This document shows, one piece after another, positions 41,707 through 50,013 of a DNA stretch of 64,000 bases. Origin of the DNA: Pedobacter sp. N36a (GTDB taxonomy: Bacteria; Bacteroidota; Bacteroidia; Sphingobacteriales; Sphingobacteriaceae); contig NZ_JACSZW010000003.1 in assembly GCF_014472395.1 (NCBI RefSeq), forward strand, positions 372,001 through 436,000. The letters are read 5' to 3'. The stretch's first letter is position 1; each line of letters opens with the position of its first letter. The notes under the pieces were generated by a model, which saw only the letters and a list, made by a program, of their open reading frames with translations, did no database searches and was not told the origin of the DNA. The position numbers were made by a program, and so were the translations under genes.

Positions 41707-44700
41707 TTATTGTGCCGGGAAGAAAGGAGAGAACCTTGCTTCTAATACGTTAAACATATCAGCAAGCTCTTTGCTCAGTTTATCTTGCTTGTTTTCGGTA
41801 GTAGTTCTGGCCATAGAGTTCAGGAAGGATAGTCCTAACTGTACATTTTGTCCACCTACAAACCTTTTCTTGCTTTCAGAAACATCAGCCAGGTAAGTCA
41901 GCTCTTTCATAATATAATCTGCTGATTTCTCAATCAGAGCATTTGCTCTTTTGCTGTCTCCTAATTGGTATAGGTTTTCTGCCATAAAGTAAGCACCCAT
42001 CATTGAACGCATACCGTAGAATTTCTCTGGCATCACTTCAAAATAACGATTCACTACTTTCTGAGCATCTTCTTTTCTACCTTCTTTCAATAGCCCGCTG
42101 ATGGTATTGTTGAATACATTGGTGAAGATAGAGATGTCATCAGAAGACTGTGGGTCCAGGTATTTAGCATTCTTCACATTACCCCATACAAATTTGTTCA
42201 TCACATTATTGTATAAAACAGGCGTATTGATCAGTTCGTTTCTAGAGGCTGCGGTATCTACTTTTAATGGCATTAAATGTAAAGCCAGACCTTCATTGTA
42301 AAGATATTTGTCTAAACCATTGTATTGCTCTGAAGGTACTGTGCTTGCGAAATAGATCGGTCTTTTCCAGTTGTTATGAACCAGAATGTCAAACATCGCC
42401 AAGGTTCCTTTAGTTACGTAGTTTTTATTGAACGTCCATTCTATTGCAGGAACGATTTTGGCAGAATCAGCAGGGCTCACCACACCATTTTTAAGTACTG
42501 CTGCTTTATCTACTGTGATCTTAAAGTTCTTGGTAGGAATGAAGTTTACTTTTCTACCATCATTTAATGGCAGTTTATCTTCGCTGTTTTCAGAAAGCAG
42601 CAATTCTAAAATGTTCTTCAGTTCAATATTCCCTGCGATATCCGCATTTTGGTAATACATCACGTCTCTAACGCCCTGAACATACTGTGACTCGTTCATA
42701 GAGATTGGCAGTGGCTCAGATTCGTTCATTTTACGTTTCATACCATTGATGTACCAATCGGTATCAAATAAACTCAGGTTGACTAACCTAATGTCAGGTC
42801 TGATATTTTCTACTTCTTGTGCATACCATAGTGGATACGTATCATTATCACCATAGGTGAAGAGGATCGCATTAGGCGCACAGGATTGCAGGTAATCTAC
42901 GGCAATGTCATGTGCTACCATTTTAGTAGAACGATCATGATCATCCCATCCCTGAGCAGCCATAATTACTGGAGCTGCAAATAAGCCGATCACTGTAGCT
43001 AGCATACCGCCGGTGGCAGGGGTTAATTTCTTAAATAGCCATTCACGCAGGGCAAGGACACCAAATCCAATCCAGATGGCAAAGGCATAGAATGAGCCCA
43101 CATAAGCGTAATCACGTTCCCTTGGTTCCATTGGTTTCTGATTCAGGTATAAAACAATTGCCATACCGGTGAAGAAGAACAATAGGGCTACAATTCCTGC
43201 ATCTTTCTGATTTCTTTTGAAATGCCAGATGGCACCCAATAAGCCCAGGATTAGTGGAAGGAAGAAGAAACGGTTGTAAGCATTACTTTCTGTAATAGAA
43301 GGAGGGAGGTTTTTCTGACTACCCAGGTGAAGCGCATCAATTGGCTTAATACCGCTCAGCCACTGACCTTCATATAGACTGCCTTGTCCCTGGTCGTCGT
43401 TTTGTCTGCCGACAAAGTTCCACAAGAAATACCTCATGTACATTTGTCCGGTTTGGTACGATAGTAGGAATCCGATGTTATCAATTAAGCTTGGGAAGTG
43501 ATCATCACTAAAGCCCATCATGTCTTTATAATAAGCTACGTGTCCAGCATCATCACTGTACATACGAGGGAAAGGCGTAATTCTATCATATTCGTAGTCC
43601 GACTTTTTACCGGCTACTTCATATTTTTCTGCACCTTTTCTATATAATGTTTTTCCTTCTACAGAATTTACAGCCTGTGAATTGTAGTTAGGACCAAATA
43701 ATAAAGGTCTGTCTCCATATTGTTCCCTGTTCAGGTATCCTAAGAAGGAGAATACATTGTCTGGAGCACTGTTATTTAAGTTAGGATTTGCTTTTGCACG
43801 GATGATGATCATCGAGAAAGAGCTGTATCCAAACAAAATAAGGACTACTGAAAGTAAAGAAAGGTTCAGGATCTTTTTCTCATGTTGAATAGAGTATCTG
43901 ATTCCCCATACGAAACCACCGATCAATAGGATGGCAAACACCATTACGCCGGTACCGAAGCCCATTCCTAAAGTATTCACAAAGAATAAATCGAAGTAAG
44001 CACCGAAGGATACGACGTATTGAATGATACCATACTGAACTACGGCAAGAATCAGGATTCCTACAATCCCTGCTTTGATAATGCCGGCAGTGGTTGGGTT
44101 TTTAACTTTCTTGAAGTAATATACAAAGGCGATTGCCGGAATGGTCAATAAGTTCAATAGGTGAATCCCGATGGATAAACCCATGATATAAGCGATAAAC
44201 AACAACCAGCGATCTGCACGCGGCTCATCGGCAACAGCTTCCCATTTTAAAATACCCCAGAATACGATGGCGGTAAATAGGGAAGAAAGTGCATATACTT
44301 CAGACTCTACTGCTGAAAACCAGAAACTGTCGGAGAAGGTATAAGCTAAAGCACCTACGATACCTGCACCCATAATGGTGATGAGGTTGGCTTGACTCAC
44401 TTCTTCTTTTTCTTTAATCAGCACTTTTTTCGCCAATGCGGTAATGGTCCAGAACAAGAATAGGATGGTGGCAGCACTGGCAATAGCGGAACCTACGTTC
44501 ATAAAGTAAGCGATTTTAGTCAGGTCACCAAAAGCAAAAAGGGAGAAGAACCGCTGTATCATTAAGAATAATGGCGCTCCCGGTTGGTGAACTACCTGCA
44601 TTTTTAAGGCTGAGGCGATAAACTCACCGCAATCCCAAAAGCTGACAGAGGGTTCTAGTGTTAGAATGTACGTTACAGTAGCAATCAGAAAACAAAGCCA

Positions 44701-44733
44701 GCCGGTAAGGTTGTTGATTTTTGAATAATTCAT
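41707..44733 (-). CDS. DUF2723 membrane protein (GT117-like glycosyltransferase)
   Basis: A very large integral membrane protein of 1008 residues. The DUF2723 domain at the N-terminus has the signature LEPSVSFWDCGEFIASALKM with the predicted catalytic aspartate/glutamate pair in the first periplasmic loop, and about a dozen helices to residue 620. A soluble C-terminal part contains TPR-like helices (ADDMFNVLEARF-like end region). The family resembles protein O-mannosyltransferases and is placed in GT117; in Bacteroidota it is linked to protein O-glycosylation. It is monocistronic with its own terminator. Confidence 0.88.
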   Translation of the reverse strand: MNYSKINNLTGWLCFLIATVTYILTLEPSVSFWDCGEFIASALKMQVVHQPGAPLFLMIQRFFSLFAFGDLTKIAYFMNVGSAIASAATILFLFWTITALAKKVLIKEKEEVSQANLITIMGAGIVGALAYTFSDSFWFSAVESEVYALSSLFTAIVFWGILKWEAVADEPRADRWLLFIAYIMGLSIGIHLLNLLTIPAIAFVYYFKKVKNPTTAGIIKAGIVGILILAVVQYGIIQYVVSFGAYFDLFFVNTLGMGFGTGVMVFAILLIGGFVWGIRYSIQHEKKILNLSLLSVVLILFGYSSFSMIIIRAKANPNLNNSAPDNVFSFLGYLNREQYGDRPLLFGPNYNSQAVNSVEGKTLYRKGAEKYEVAGKKSDYEYDRITPFPRMYSDDAGHVAYYKDMMGFSDDHFPSLIDNIGFLLSYQTGQMYMRYFLWNFVGRQNDDQGQGSLYEGQWLSGIKPIDALHLGSQKNLPPSITESNAYNRFFFLPLILGLLGAIWHFKRNQKDAGIVALLFFFTGMAIVLYLNQKPMEPRERDYAYVGSFYAFAIWIGFGVLALREWLFKKLTPATGGMLATVIGLFAAPVIMAAQGWDDHDRSTKMVAHDIAVDYLQSCAPNAILFTYGDNDTYPLWYAQEVENIRPDIRLVNLSLFDTDWYINGMKRKMNESEPLPISMNESQYVQGVRDVMYYQNADIAGNIELKNILELLLSENSEDKLPLNDGRKVNFIPTKNFKITVDKAAVLKNGVVSPADSAKIVPAIEWTFNKNYVTKGTLAMFDILVHNNWKRPIYFASTVPSEQYNGLDKYLYNEGLALHLMPLKVDTAASRNELINTPVLYNNVMNKFVWGNVKNAKYLDPQSSDDISIFTNVFNNTISGLLKEGRKEDAQKVVNRYFEVMPEKFYGMRSMMGAYFMAENLYQLGDSKRANALIEKSADYIMKELTYLADVSESKKRFVGGQNVQLGLSFLNSMARTTTENKQDKLSKELADMFNVLEARFSPFFPAQ

Positions 44734-45205
44734 TTCTTAAGTAAAATAGTTATTGATTCGCGCTAATAAAATGCAGCCGAAAATAAAGAATAAGATTGAT
44801 AAACTCATAAAGTAAGGGGAGTTTAACATATTTAACCACCAATATTAAAGTATCTTTTCTGTGGTTTGATTTCAGCGGGAGGATATTCTGCAGTTTTCTA
44901 TTCCCCGGAATATCTAAAATTTGTCCTGTTTTATATTATTTTAAAATATTTTAATCTTGCCTGAGGCATAAATGCAGGTGCTTTTTCCGTTTAAAAGTAA
45001 AACACTAAATTTTTATAAAAAAAAAGTAATTTTTTTTATGCTGAGCAACTTCCTCATTTTAAATAGTTTATTTCCTTTCTGAATTATAAAGCCAATATTT
45101 TTTAAACTTTTTTTGCAGCAGGATTTGCAGATATCAAAAATGTGCGTACATTTGCATCAGATTTCAGAGCAACAATTATCCGCTTCGAAATTAAAATTGA
45201 AAGAT
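44734..45205. other. AT-rich gene-free gap upstream of tRNA-Gln
   Basis: 472 bases, very AT-rich with A9/T8 runs near 45018-45038. No supported gene. It contains the upstream region of the DUF2723 gene and, at its right end, the tRNA-Gln promoter. Confidence 0.7.
45124..45154 (+). promoter_or_regulatory. Promoter of tRNA-Gln (TTTG-N19-TACATTTG)
   Basis: Both Bacteroidota promoter elements match exactly: TTTG at 45124-45127, 19-base spacer, TACATTTG at 45147-45154. The tRNA begins 51 bases downstream. Confidence 0.8.
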
Positions 45206-45276
45206 TGCCCGATAGTATAAAGGTAGTACAACGGTTTTTGGTACCGTTTGTCTAGGTTCGAATCCTGGTCGGGCAA
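45206..45276 (+). tRNA. tRNA-Gln (anticodon TTG)
   Basis: Cloverleaf can be drawn: 7-bp acceptor stem TGCCCGA (45206-45212) with TCGGGCA (45269-45275), D-arm with GGTAGTA, anticodon stem ACGGT/ACCGT (45231-45235/45243-45247) with loop TTTTGGT giving anticodon TTG at 45238-45240, and T-arm CTAGG-TTCGAAT-CCTGG. The discriminator base is A; CCA is not encoded. Confidence 0.95.
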
Positions 45277-45283
45277 CAAAACA

Positions 45284-45322
45284 TATTCGGATTGTGGTTT
45301 ATTTCACAATCCGATTTTTTTT
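45284..45322 (+). terminator. Terminator after tRNA-Gln
   Basis: A perfect 10-base stem TCGGATTGTG (45287-45296) with its complement (45305-45314), followed by eight T residues. It precedes the prs ATG by only 25 bases. Confidence 0.85.
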
Positions 45323-45347
45323 AACCAGCATTGATACACCTCTAATC

Positions 45348-46289
45348 ATGCCATTGCAGTTTAATCCAGTTAAACTTTTTGCCGGAACAGGTACAAAAGA
45401 ATTAGCAATCAAAATTGCCGAGAGCTACGGCAAACCTTTAGGTGATGTCACCTTGAACAGGTTTAGCGACGGCGAATTTCAACCTTCTTACGATGAAACA
45501 GTACGCGGCTGCGATGTCTTCATCATCAATTCTACTTACCAGCCTAATGATAACTTAATGGAGTTGCTGTTAATGATTGATGCCGCTAAACGCGCATCTG
45601 CTCATTACATCACTGCAGTAGTTCCTTATTATGGTTTGGCCAGACAGGATAGAAAAGATAAGCCACGTGTTGCGATTGGTGCCAAATTGGTAGCGAACTT
45701 GTTAAAATCAGCCGGTATCCACCGAATCATGACGATGGACCTTCATGCTGCTCAGATCCAAGGTTTCTTCGATATTCCTGTAGACCACTTAGATGGTTCA
45801 GTAATTTTCGTGCCTTATATCAAAAGCTTAGGCCTGGAGAATCTAACGATTGCTTCCCCGGATATGGGTGGTTCTTATAGAGCCCGTACCTTTGCAAAGT
45901 TCTTCAATGCAGAGGTGGTGATCTGTGATAAGAGACGTAAACGTGCCAATGAAATTGAGTCGATGTCGATCATCGGTGATGTAGTTGGCTTAGATGTGGT
46001 TTTAATTGACGATATTTGCGACACCGCAGGTACTTTATCCAAAGCAGCAGCGCTGATCATGGAAAAAGGAGCGAAAAGTGTGCGTGCAGTTTGTACACAC
46101 CCGGTGTTATCAGGTAAGGCTTATGAAACGGTAGAAAACTCTATGTTAGCAGAGTTGATCGTGACAGACACCATTCCATTGAAACGTCAGAGCGACAAAA
46201 TCAGGGTATTGAGTACTGCTGAATTATTTGCAAAAGCAATTGCCAATGTAAATGAACACGGTTCTATCAGTGACCTGTTTAGAGTTTAA
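45348..46289 (+). CDS. prs: Ribose-phosphate pyrophosphokinase
   Basis: Makes phosphoribosyl pyrophosphate from ribose-5-phosphate and ATP for nucleotide, histidine and tryptophan synthesis. 313 residues from ATG 45348 (MPLQFNPVKLFAGTGTKELA); a longer frame from 45294 would begin inside the tRNA terminator hairpin and is rejected. Motifs include DLHAAQIQGFFDIPVDHL (metal/ATP site), YGLARQDRKDKPR and the PRPP loop VVLIDDICDTAGTL. Followed after 23 bases by rplY, forming a prs-rplY pair. Confidence 0.97.
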   Translation: MPLQFNPVKLFAGTGTKELAIKIAESYGKPLGDVTLNRFSDGEFQPSYDETVRGCDVFIINSTYQPNDNLMELLLMIDAAKRASAHYITAVVPYYGLARQDRKDKPRVAIGAKLVANLLKSAGIHRIMTMDLHAAQIQGFFDIPVDHLDGSVIFVPYIKSLGLENLTIASPDMGGSYRARTFAKFFNAEVVICDKRRKRANEIESMSIIGDVVGLDVVLIDDICDTAGTLSKAAALIMEKGAKSVRAVCTHPVLSGKAYETVENSMLAELIVTDTIPLKRQSDKIRVLSTAELFAKAIANVNEHGSISDLFRV

Positions 46290-46312
46290 TATTAATAATA
46301 AATATATATAAA

Positions 46313-46891
46313 ATGAAAACAATCGCAATTAGCGGTTCTCCAAGAGAGAACGTAGGGAAACGCGATGCTAAAGAGCTTCGCTATGAAGGTAAAGTTCCTG
46401 CAGTATTGTATGGTGGTACAGAGCAAAAACACTTTGCTGTAATTACAACCGAATTAAAGGATGCTATTTACACTCCAGAAGCAAACTTCGTTGAAATTGA
46501 CATTAATGGTACTAAAACTAAAGCTATCATTAAAGAATTACAATTTCACCCATTAACTGACCTATTGTTACACGTAGATTTTCTTCAGTTATTTGATGAC
46601 AAAGAAATCTTAATGGAAATCCCAGTTAAATTAACCGGTACTTCTCCAGGTGTTAAAATGGGTGGTAAATTAGTTCAGAAATTACGTAAACTTCGTGTTA
46701 AAGCATTACCTAAAGATATGCCTCAAACAGTTGAAGTGAGCATTGCAAAATTAGAAGTTGGTAACTTGTTCCGTGTACGTGATATCGCGAAAGCTGATTA
46801 CACAATCACTAACACTCCAGAAGATACTATCGTATCTGTTGGTATGTCAAGAGCTTTAAAACAAGCTGAGAACGAAGCTAACAAGAAATAA
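46313..46891 (+). CDS. rplY: 50S ribosomal protein L25/general stress protein Ctc
   Basis: Binds 5S rRNA in the large ribosomal subunit. The 192-residue length shows the long CTC form with a C-terminal beta domain. N-terminal features are RENVGKRDAKELRYEGKVPA and VLYGGTEQKHFAV; the C-terminal domain has FDDKEILMEIPVKLTGTSPG and IAKLEVGNLFRVRDI. It lies 23 bases after prs, an arrangement (prs-rplY-pth) widespread in bacteria. Confidence 0.96.
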   Translation: MKTIAISGSPRENVGKRDAKELRYEGKVPAVLYGGTEQKHFAVITTELKDAIYTPEANFVEIDINGTKTKAIIKELQFHPLTDLLLHVDFLQLFDDKEILMEIPVKLTGTSPGVKMGGKLVQKLRKLRVKALPKDMPQTVEVSIAKLEVGNLFRVRDIAKADYTITNTPEDTIVSVGMSRALKQAENEANKK

Positions 46892-46911
46892 TTTCTTTTA
46901 GTCCAATCTAG

Positions 46912-46945
46912 AAAAGCAGTATCGGCAACGGTACTGCTTTTTTTA
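46912..46945 (+). terminator. Terminator after rplY
   Basis: Stem AAAGCAGTA with TACTGCTTT around a 10-base loop, followed by T7. The -7 box of pth lies 41 bases downstream. Confidence 0.85.
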
Positions 46946-46985
46946 TGGAATAAAATGATTCAATGGCTGTTTTCAGCTAAACTAT

Positions 46986-46993
46986 TATATTTG
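46986..46993 (+). promoter_or_regulatory. -7 promoter element of pth (TATATTTG)
   Basis: Exact TAnnTTTG with 6 bases between its last G and ATG 47000. It excludes the longer frame from 46955. Confidence 0.6.
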
Positions 46994-46999
46994 CAGCAG

Positions 47000-47560
47000 A
47001 TGAAATACTTAATTGTTGGTTTAGGGAACATAGGTCCTGAATATGCGCATACCCGTCATAATATTGGTTTTGATATCGCTGATGAGCTGGTAAAGGGGCT
47101 TGATGGCTCTTTTTCTAATGTTCGTCTGGCCTATTATGCGGAAGTTTCTTTTAAAGGGAAAAAACTGCACGTCATCAAACCCACCACGTATATGAACCTG
47201 AGTGGAAAGGCCGTGAATTACTATATGAGGGAATTGAGAATTCCATTGGAAAATGTATTGGTGATCGTGGATGACCTTGCTTTGCCATTGGGTAAGCTCA
47301 GACTGAAAATGCAGGGCAGCAGTGCCGGACATAATGGCTTGAAAAGTATTGAGGAGCTTTGCGGCGGACAGGCTTATCCGAGATTACGTTTCGGCATCAG
47401 TGACAATTTTTCTAAAGGCAGACAGGCGGACTATGTATTGGGCCATTTTGATAAAGACGAGCAATTGGAACTTCCAGCGCTGATTAGTAAAAGCGTGGAC
47501 CTGGTCAAAAGTTTCGTGACCATCGGTCCAGCTTTAACAATGACTGCCTTTAACAAATAG
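47000..47560 (+). CDS. pth: Peptidyl-tRNA hydrolase
   Basis: Recycles peptidyl-tRNAs released from stalled ribosomes. 186 residues from ATG 47000. Motifs: VGLGNIGPEYAHTRHNIGFD with the catalytic histidine, KPTTYMNLSGKAVNYYM, VIVDDLALPLGKLRLKMQGS and SAGHNGLKSIEE. It converges with the receiver-kinase gene on the other strand with a single base between the two stops and no room for a terminator. Confidence 0.97.
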   Translation: MKYLIVGLGNIGPEYAHTRHNIGFDIADELVKGLDGSFSNVRLAYYAEVSFKGKKLHVIKPTTYMNLSGKAVNYYMRELRIPLENVLVIVDDLALPLGKLRLKMQGSSAGHNGLKSIEELCGGQAYPRLRFGISDNFSKGRQADYVLGHFDKDEQLELPALISKSVDLVKSFVTIGPALTMTAFNK

Positions 47561-47561
47561 T

Positions 47562-49154
47562 TTAGCCTTCTTTAACTGCGTATTTCATGATTTTATGGTG
47601 CAGCACATCCAATTCAAACGGTTTGCTCACCACATCATTTGCACCGGCATCAATTGCTGTTTGCTTGTCGGTTTCTAATACGGCAGCGGAGAAAGTGATG
47701 ATTGGAATGTTTTCCTTTCCAGATACAAATCCTTCGCGAATGAGTTTTATAGCATCTAAGCCATTCATCACCGGCATAAAAGTATCCATTAAGATCAGGT
47801 CGTAATCAGATTCCTTTAACTTATCCAGGGCATCTTTGCCGTTCTCCACTACGTCTGGAAATACCTGCCAGTCTTTCAATATTTTGATGATCAGAAATTT
47901 GTTGATCGGATTGTCTTCTGCCACTAGAACTCTTAATCCTGGAAAATGATCTAAAGTGGGTTTGCTGATTGATTTAATGACCACCGTTTCTTTTATAGTT
48001 TCATACCAGTTGCTGAAAGCGAATGTACTGCCAACTCCTTCTTCACTGAAAACTTCCAAGGTACCGCCTTTTAGTTTTGCCAGGTTTCTCACAATAGACA
48101 AGCCCAATCCTGTACCTCCAAATTTGACGGTAGTTTGCTCATCAGCCTGTTCAAAAGTTTCGAAGATCTTGTCGATGTTGTTTTTGGCAATGCCGATGCC
48201 GGTATCTTTCACTGAAAATTTAATCAGTAAGTTGTTTCCCTTTCTATCGAGGATCTCCGTTTTTAAATGGACGCTGCCCTGAATGGTGAACTTAATCGCA
48301 TTTCCAATCAGGTTCATCAGGATCTGGTTCAGGCGCAGTGAATCCGCCAAAATAAAAGCCGGTAGATCAGGGTCTAACTCTATGGTCAGATCCAATTCTT
48401 TCTCCAGCGCACGAATGCGGAGCAAGTTCACTACGGAATGGCAGATCTTTGGCAGGTCTGTCTCAGAACGGTTAATTTTAAATTTGCCGGACTCAATTTT
48501 CGATAGGTCCAGGATGTCATTGATCACCCCTAAAAGAGAGTCTGAGGAGATTTCCAGCAGGCTCACCATTTCCTTCTGCTCAGGAGTCAGGTTGGTTTTT
48601 CCCAGTAAGTTGGCCAGACCGATGATCCCATTAATCGGGGTACGGATTTCATGGCTCATATTGGCCAGGAAATTTTCTTTAATGCGCTTGCCCTGTTCCG
48701 CCTGTTCTTTCGCTTTGATCAGTTCTTTCTGGTACTCCAGCAACTCTTTATTTTTTCTTTTGATCTCCCTTTCTGTCCTCACCAGATGGATAAAGGAGTC
48801 CACTTTTGCAGAAGTAACATACGGATCCAGTGGTTTGTATAAATAATCTACGGCACCGGTATTCAATCCTTTGACGGCATATTTGGTTTCCTTCGATATC
48901 GCGGTTACGAATATGATCAGGATATCTTTGGTACGGGGATTACTTTTTAAGATTTCCACCAGTTCAAAGCCATCCATTTCCGGCATTTGAACATCCACCA
49001 TTGCAATTGCAATATCCATTTCCCAGGATATCCTCAACGCCTCATTTGGGTTGGTGGTGGTAATGATATTGATGTCTGTCCTTTGCAGCAATGCCTCTAA
49101 TGCAATGATGTTCTCAGGCCGGTCATCAACAATGAGTATATTAATTTTTTCCAT
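47562..49154 (-). CDS. Receiver-histidine kinase-receiver hybrid protein
   Basis: A cytoplasmic 530-residue signalling protein with no membrane helix. Order: receiver (1-125, phospho-acceptor D54 in [11 protein letters not shown]), coiled coil (about 128-160), HisKA with H168 ([15 protein letters not shown]), HATPase_c ([31 protein letters not shown]), and a C-terminal receiver ([16 protein letters not shown]; phospho-acceptor in [13 protein letters not shown]). Last gene of the operon after CheR (33-base gap). It probably receives phosphate from, or modulates, the upstream CHASE3-GAF kinase. Confidence 0.93.
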   Translation of the reverse strand: MEKINILIVDDRPENIIALEALLQRTDINIITTTNPNEALRISWEMDIAIAMVDVQMPEMDGFELVEILKSNPRTKDILIIFVTAISKETKYAVKGLNTGAVDYLYKPLDPYVTSAKVDSFIHLVRTEREIKRKNKELLEYQKELIKAKEQAEQGKRIKENFLANMSHEIRTPINGIIGLANLLGKTNLTPEQKEMVSLLEISSDSLLGVINDILDLSKIESGKFKINRSETDLPKICHSVVNLLRIRALEKELDLTIELDPDLPAFILADSLRLNQILMNLIGNAIKFTIQGSVHLKTEILDRKGNNLLIKFSVKDTGIGIAKNNIDKIFETFEQADEQTTVKFGGTGLGLSIVRNLAKLKGGTLEVFSEEGVGSTFAFSNWYETIKETVVIKSISKPTLDHFPGLRVLVAEDNPINKFLIIKILKDWQVFPDVVENGKDALDKLKESDYDLILMDTFMPVMNGLDAIKLIREGFVSGKENIPIITFSAAVLETDKQTAIDAGANDVVSKPFELDVLHHKIMKYAVKEG

Positions 49155-49187
49155 AGGTCTTTGGTGATGGGGTGATGATAAAGGCCC

Positions 49188-50012
49188 TTAAGCTATTTTT
49201 TGGTAAATGTTATTTTTCTTGTCAATGATTTTGAAGCGACCGGTTTCGGTGCTCCTCAGTGTTTCTTTGGCCCCCAGACATAGGAAGCCGAAATTCGCCA
49301 GACTGTTGTAAAATAATTCAATTACTTTCTTTTGTAGATCTGTATTGAAGTAGATCAGGACATTCCTGCAAGAGATCAGCTGAAACTCGTTAAAGACGCC
49401 GTCAGAAGCCAGGTTATGTGCAGAAAACAGTAAGTTCTTTTTTAAAGAATGGTTGATCGATGCCGCTTCATATCTGGCCGTGTAATAATCAGAAAGTGTT
49501 TGTATTGCACCGGTCTTCTGGTAGTTTTCTGAAAACTGTTTCATCTTCTGTAAGTCATAGATGCCATCTTTTGCGAAATCAAGTACATCATTGTTAATGT
49601 CCGTTCCGTAAAAGAAGCTTCGCTCGTACAGTTCCTCATCCGAAAAAAGGATGGCAAATGAATAAACTTCTTCGCCGGTAGAGCAACCTGCATTCCATAC
49701 CTTGATGCGCTGATAGGAGCGTAGATAGGGAATAATATTTTCCTTAACGGAACGGTAAAATGAAGGATCTCTAAACATTTCAGTGACGTTAACCGTAATT
49801 TCAATGAGGAAAGACTCAAAATAATCATGGTCGTTGGTCAATAAAGTACGTAAGTCAAAAAGACTCAGTTTTTGCAGCTGCATGATTCTAGTGACCCTTC
49901 TTTTCAAAGAGGCCGGGGAATAATCGCTGAAATCAAAACCATGTATGTTTTTTATAAAATCAATTAGCTCTGCTAACTGATCGTAACTGATGTAATCTTC
50001 TTCTCTCTCCAT
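49188..50012 (-). CDS. CheR family protein-glutamate methyltransferase
   Basis: A 274-residue SAM-dependent methyltransferase of the CheR class. An N-terminal helical domain (SLKRRVTRIMQLQKLSLFDL) precedes the SAM-binding motif VWNAGCSTGEEVYSFAILF at about 108-126, and the C-terminal part ends with CRNVLIYFNTDLQKKVIELF. It lies one base after the hybrid kinase stop and before the receiver-kinase gene. No methyl-accepting receptor or CheB is present in the window, so its substrate may be the coiled-coil region of the upstream kinase (inference). Confidence 0.92.
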   Translation of the reverse strand: MEREEDYISYDQLAELIDFIKNIHGFDFSDYSPASLKRRVTRIMQLQKLSLFDLRTLLTNDHDYFESFLIEITVNVTEMFRDPSFYRSVKENIIPYLRSYQRIKVWNAGCSTGEEVYSFAILFSDEELYERSFFYGTDINNDVLDFAKDGIYDLQKMKQFSENYQKTGAIQTLSDYYTARYEAASINHSLKKNLLFSAHNLASDGVFNEFQLISCRNVLIYFNTDLQKKVIELFYNSLANFGFLCLGAKETLRSTETGRFKIIDKKNNIYQKIA

Positions 50013-50013
50013 A

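Noticed and set aside
45294..45347. Longer N-terminus for Prs
   Set aside because: It would start within the tRNA-Gln terminator hairpin, and the extra residues are not typical of Prs; ATG 45348 gives the normal 313-residue length.
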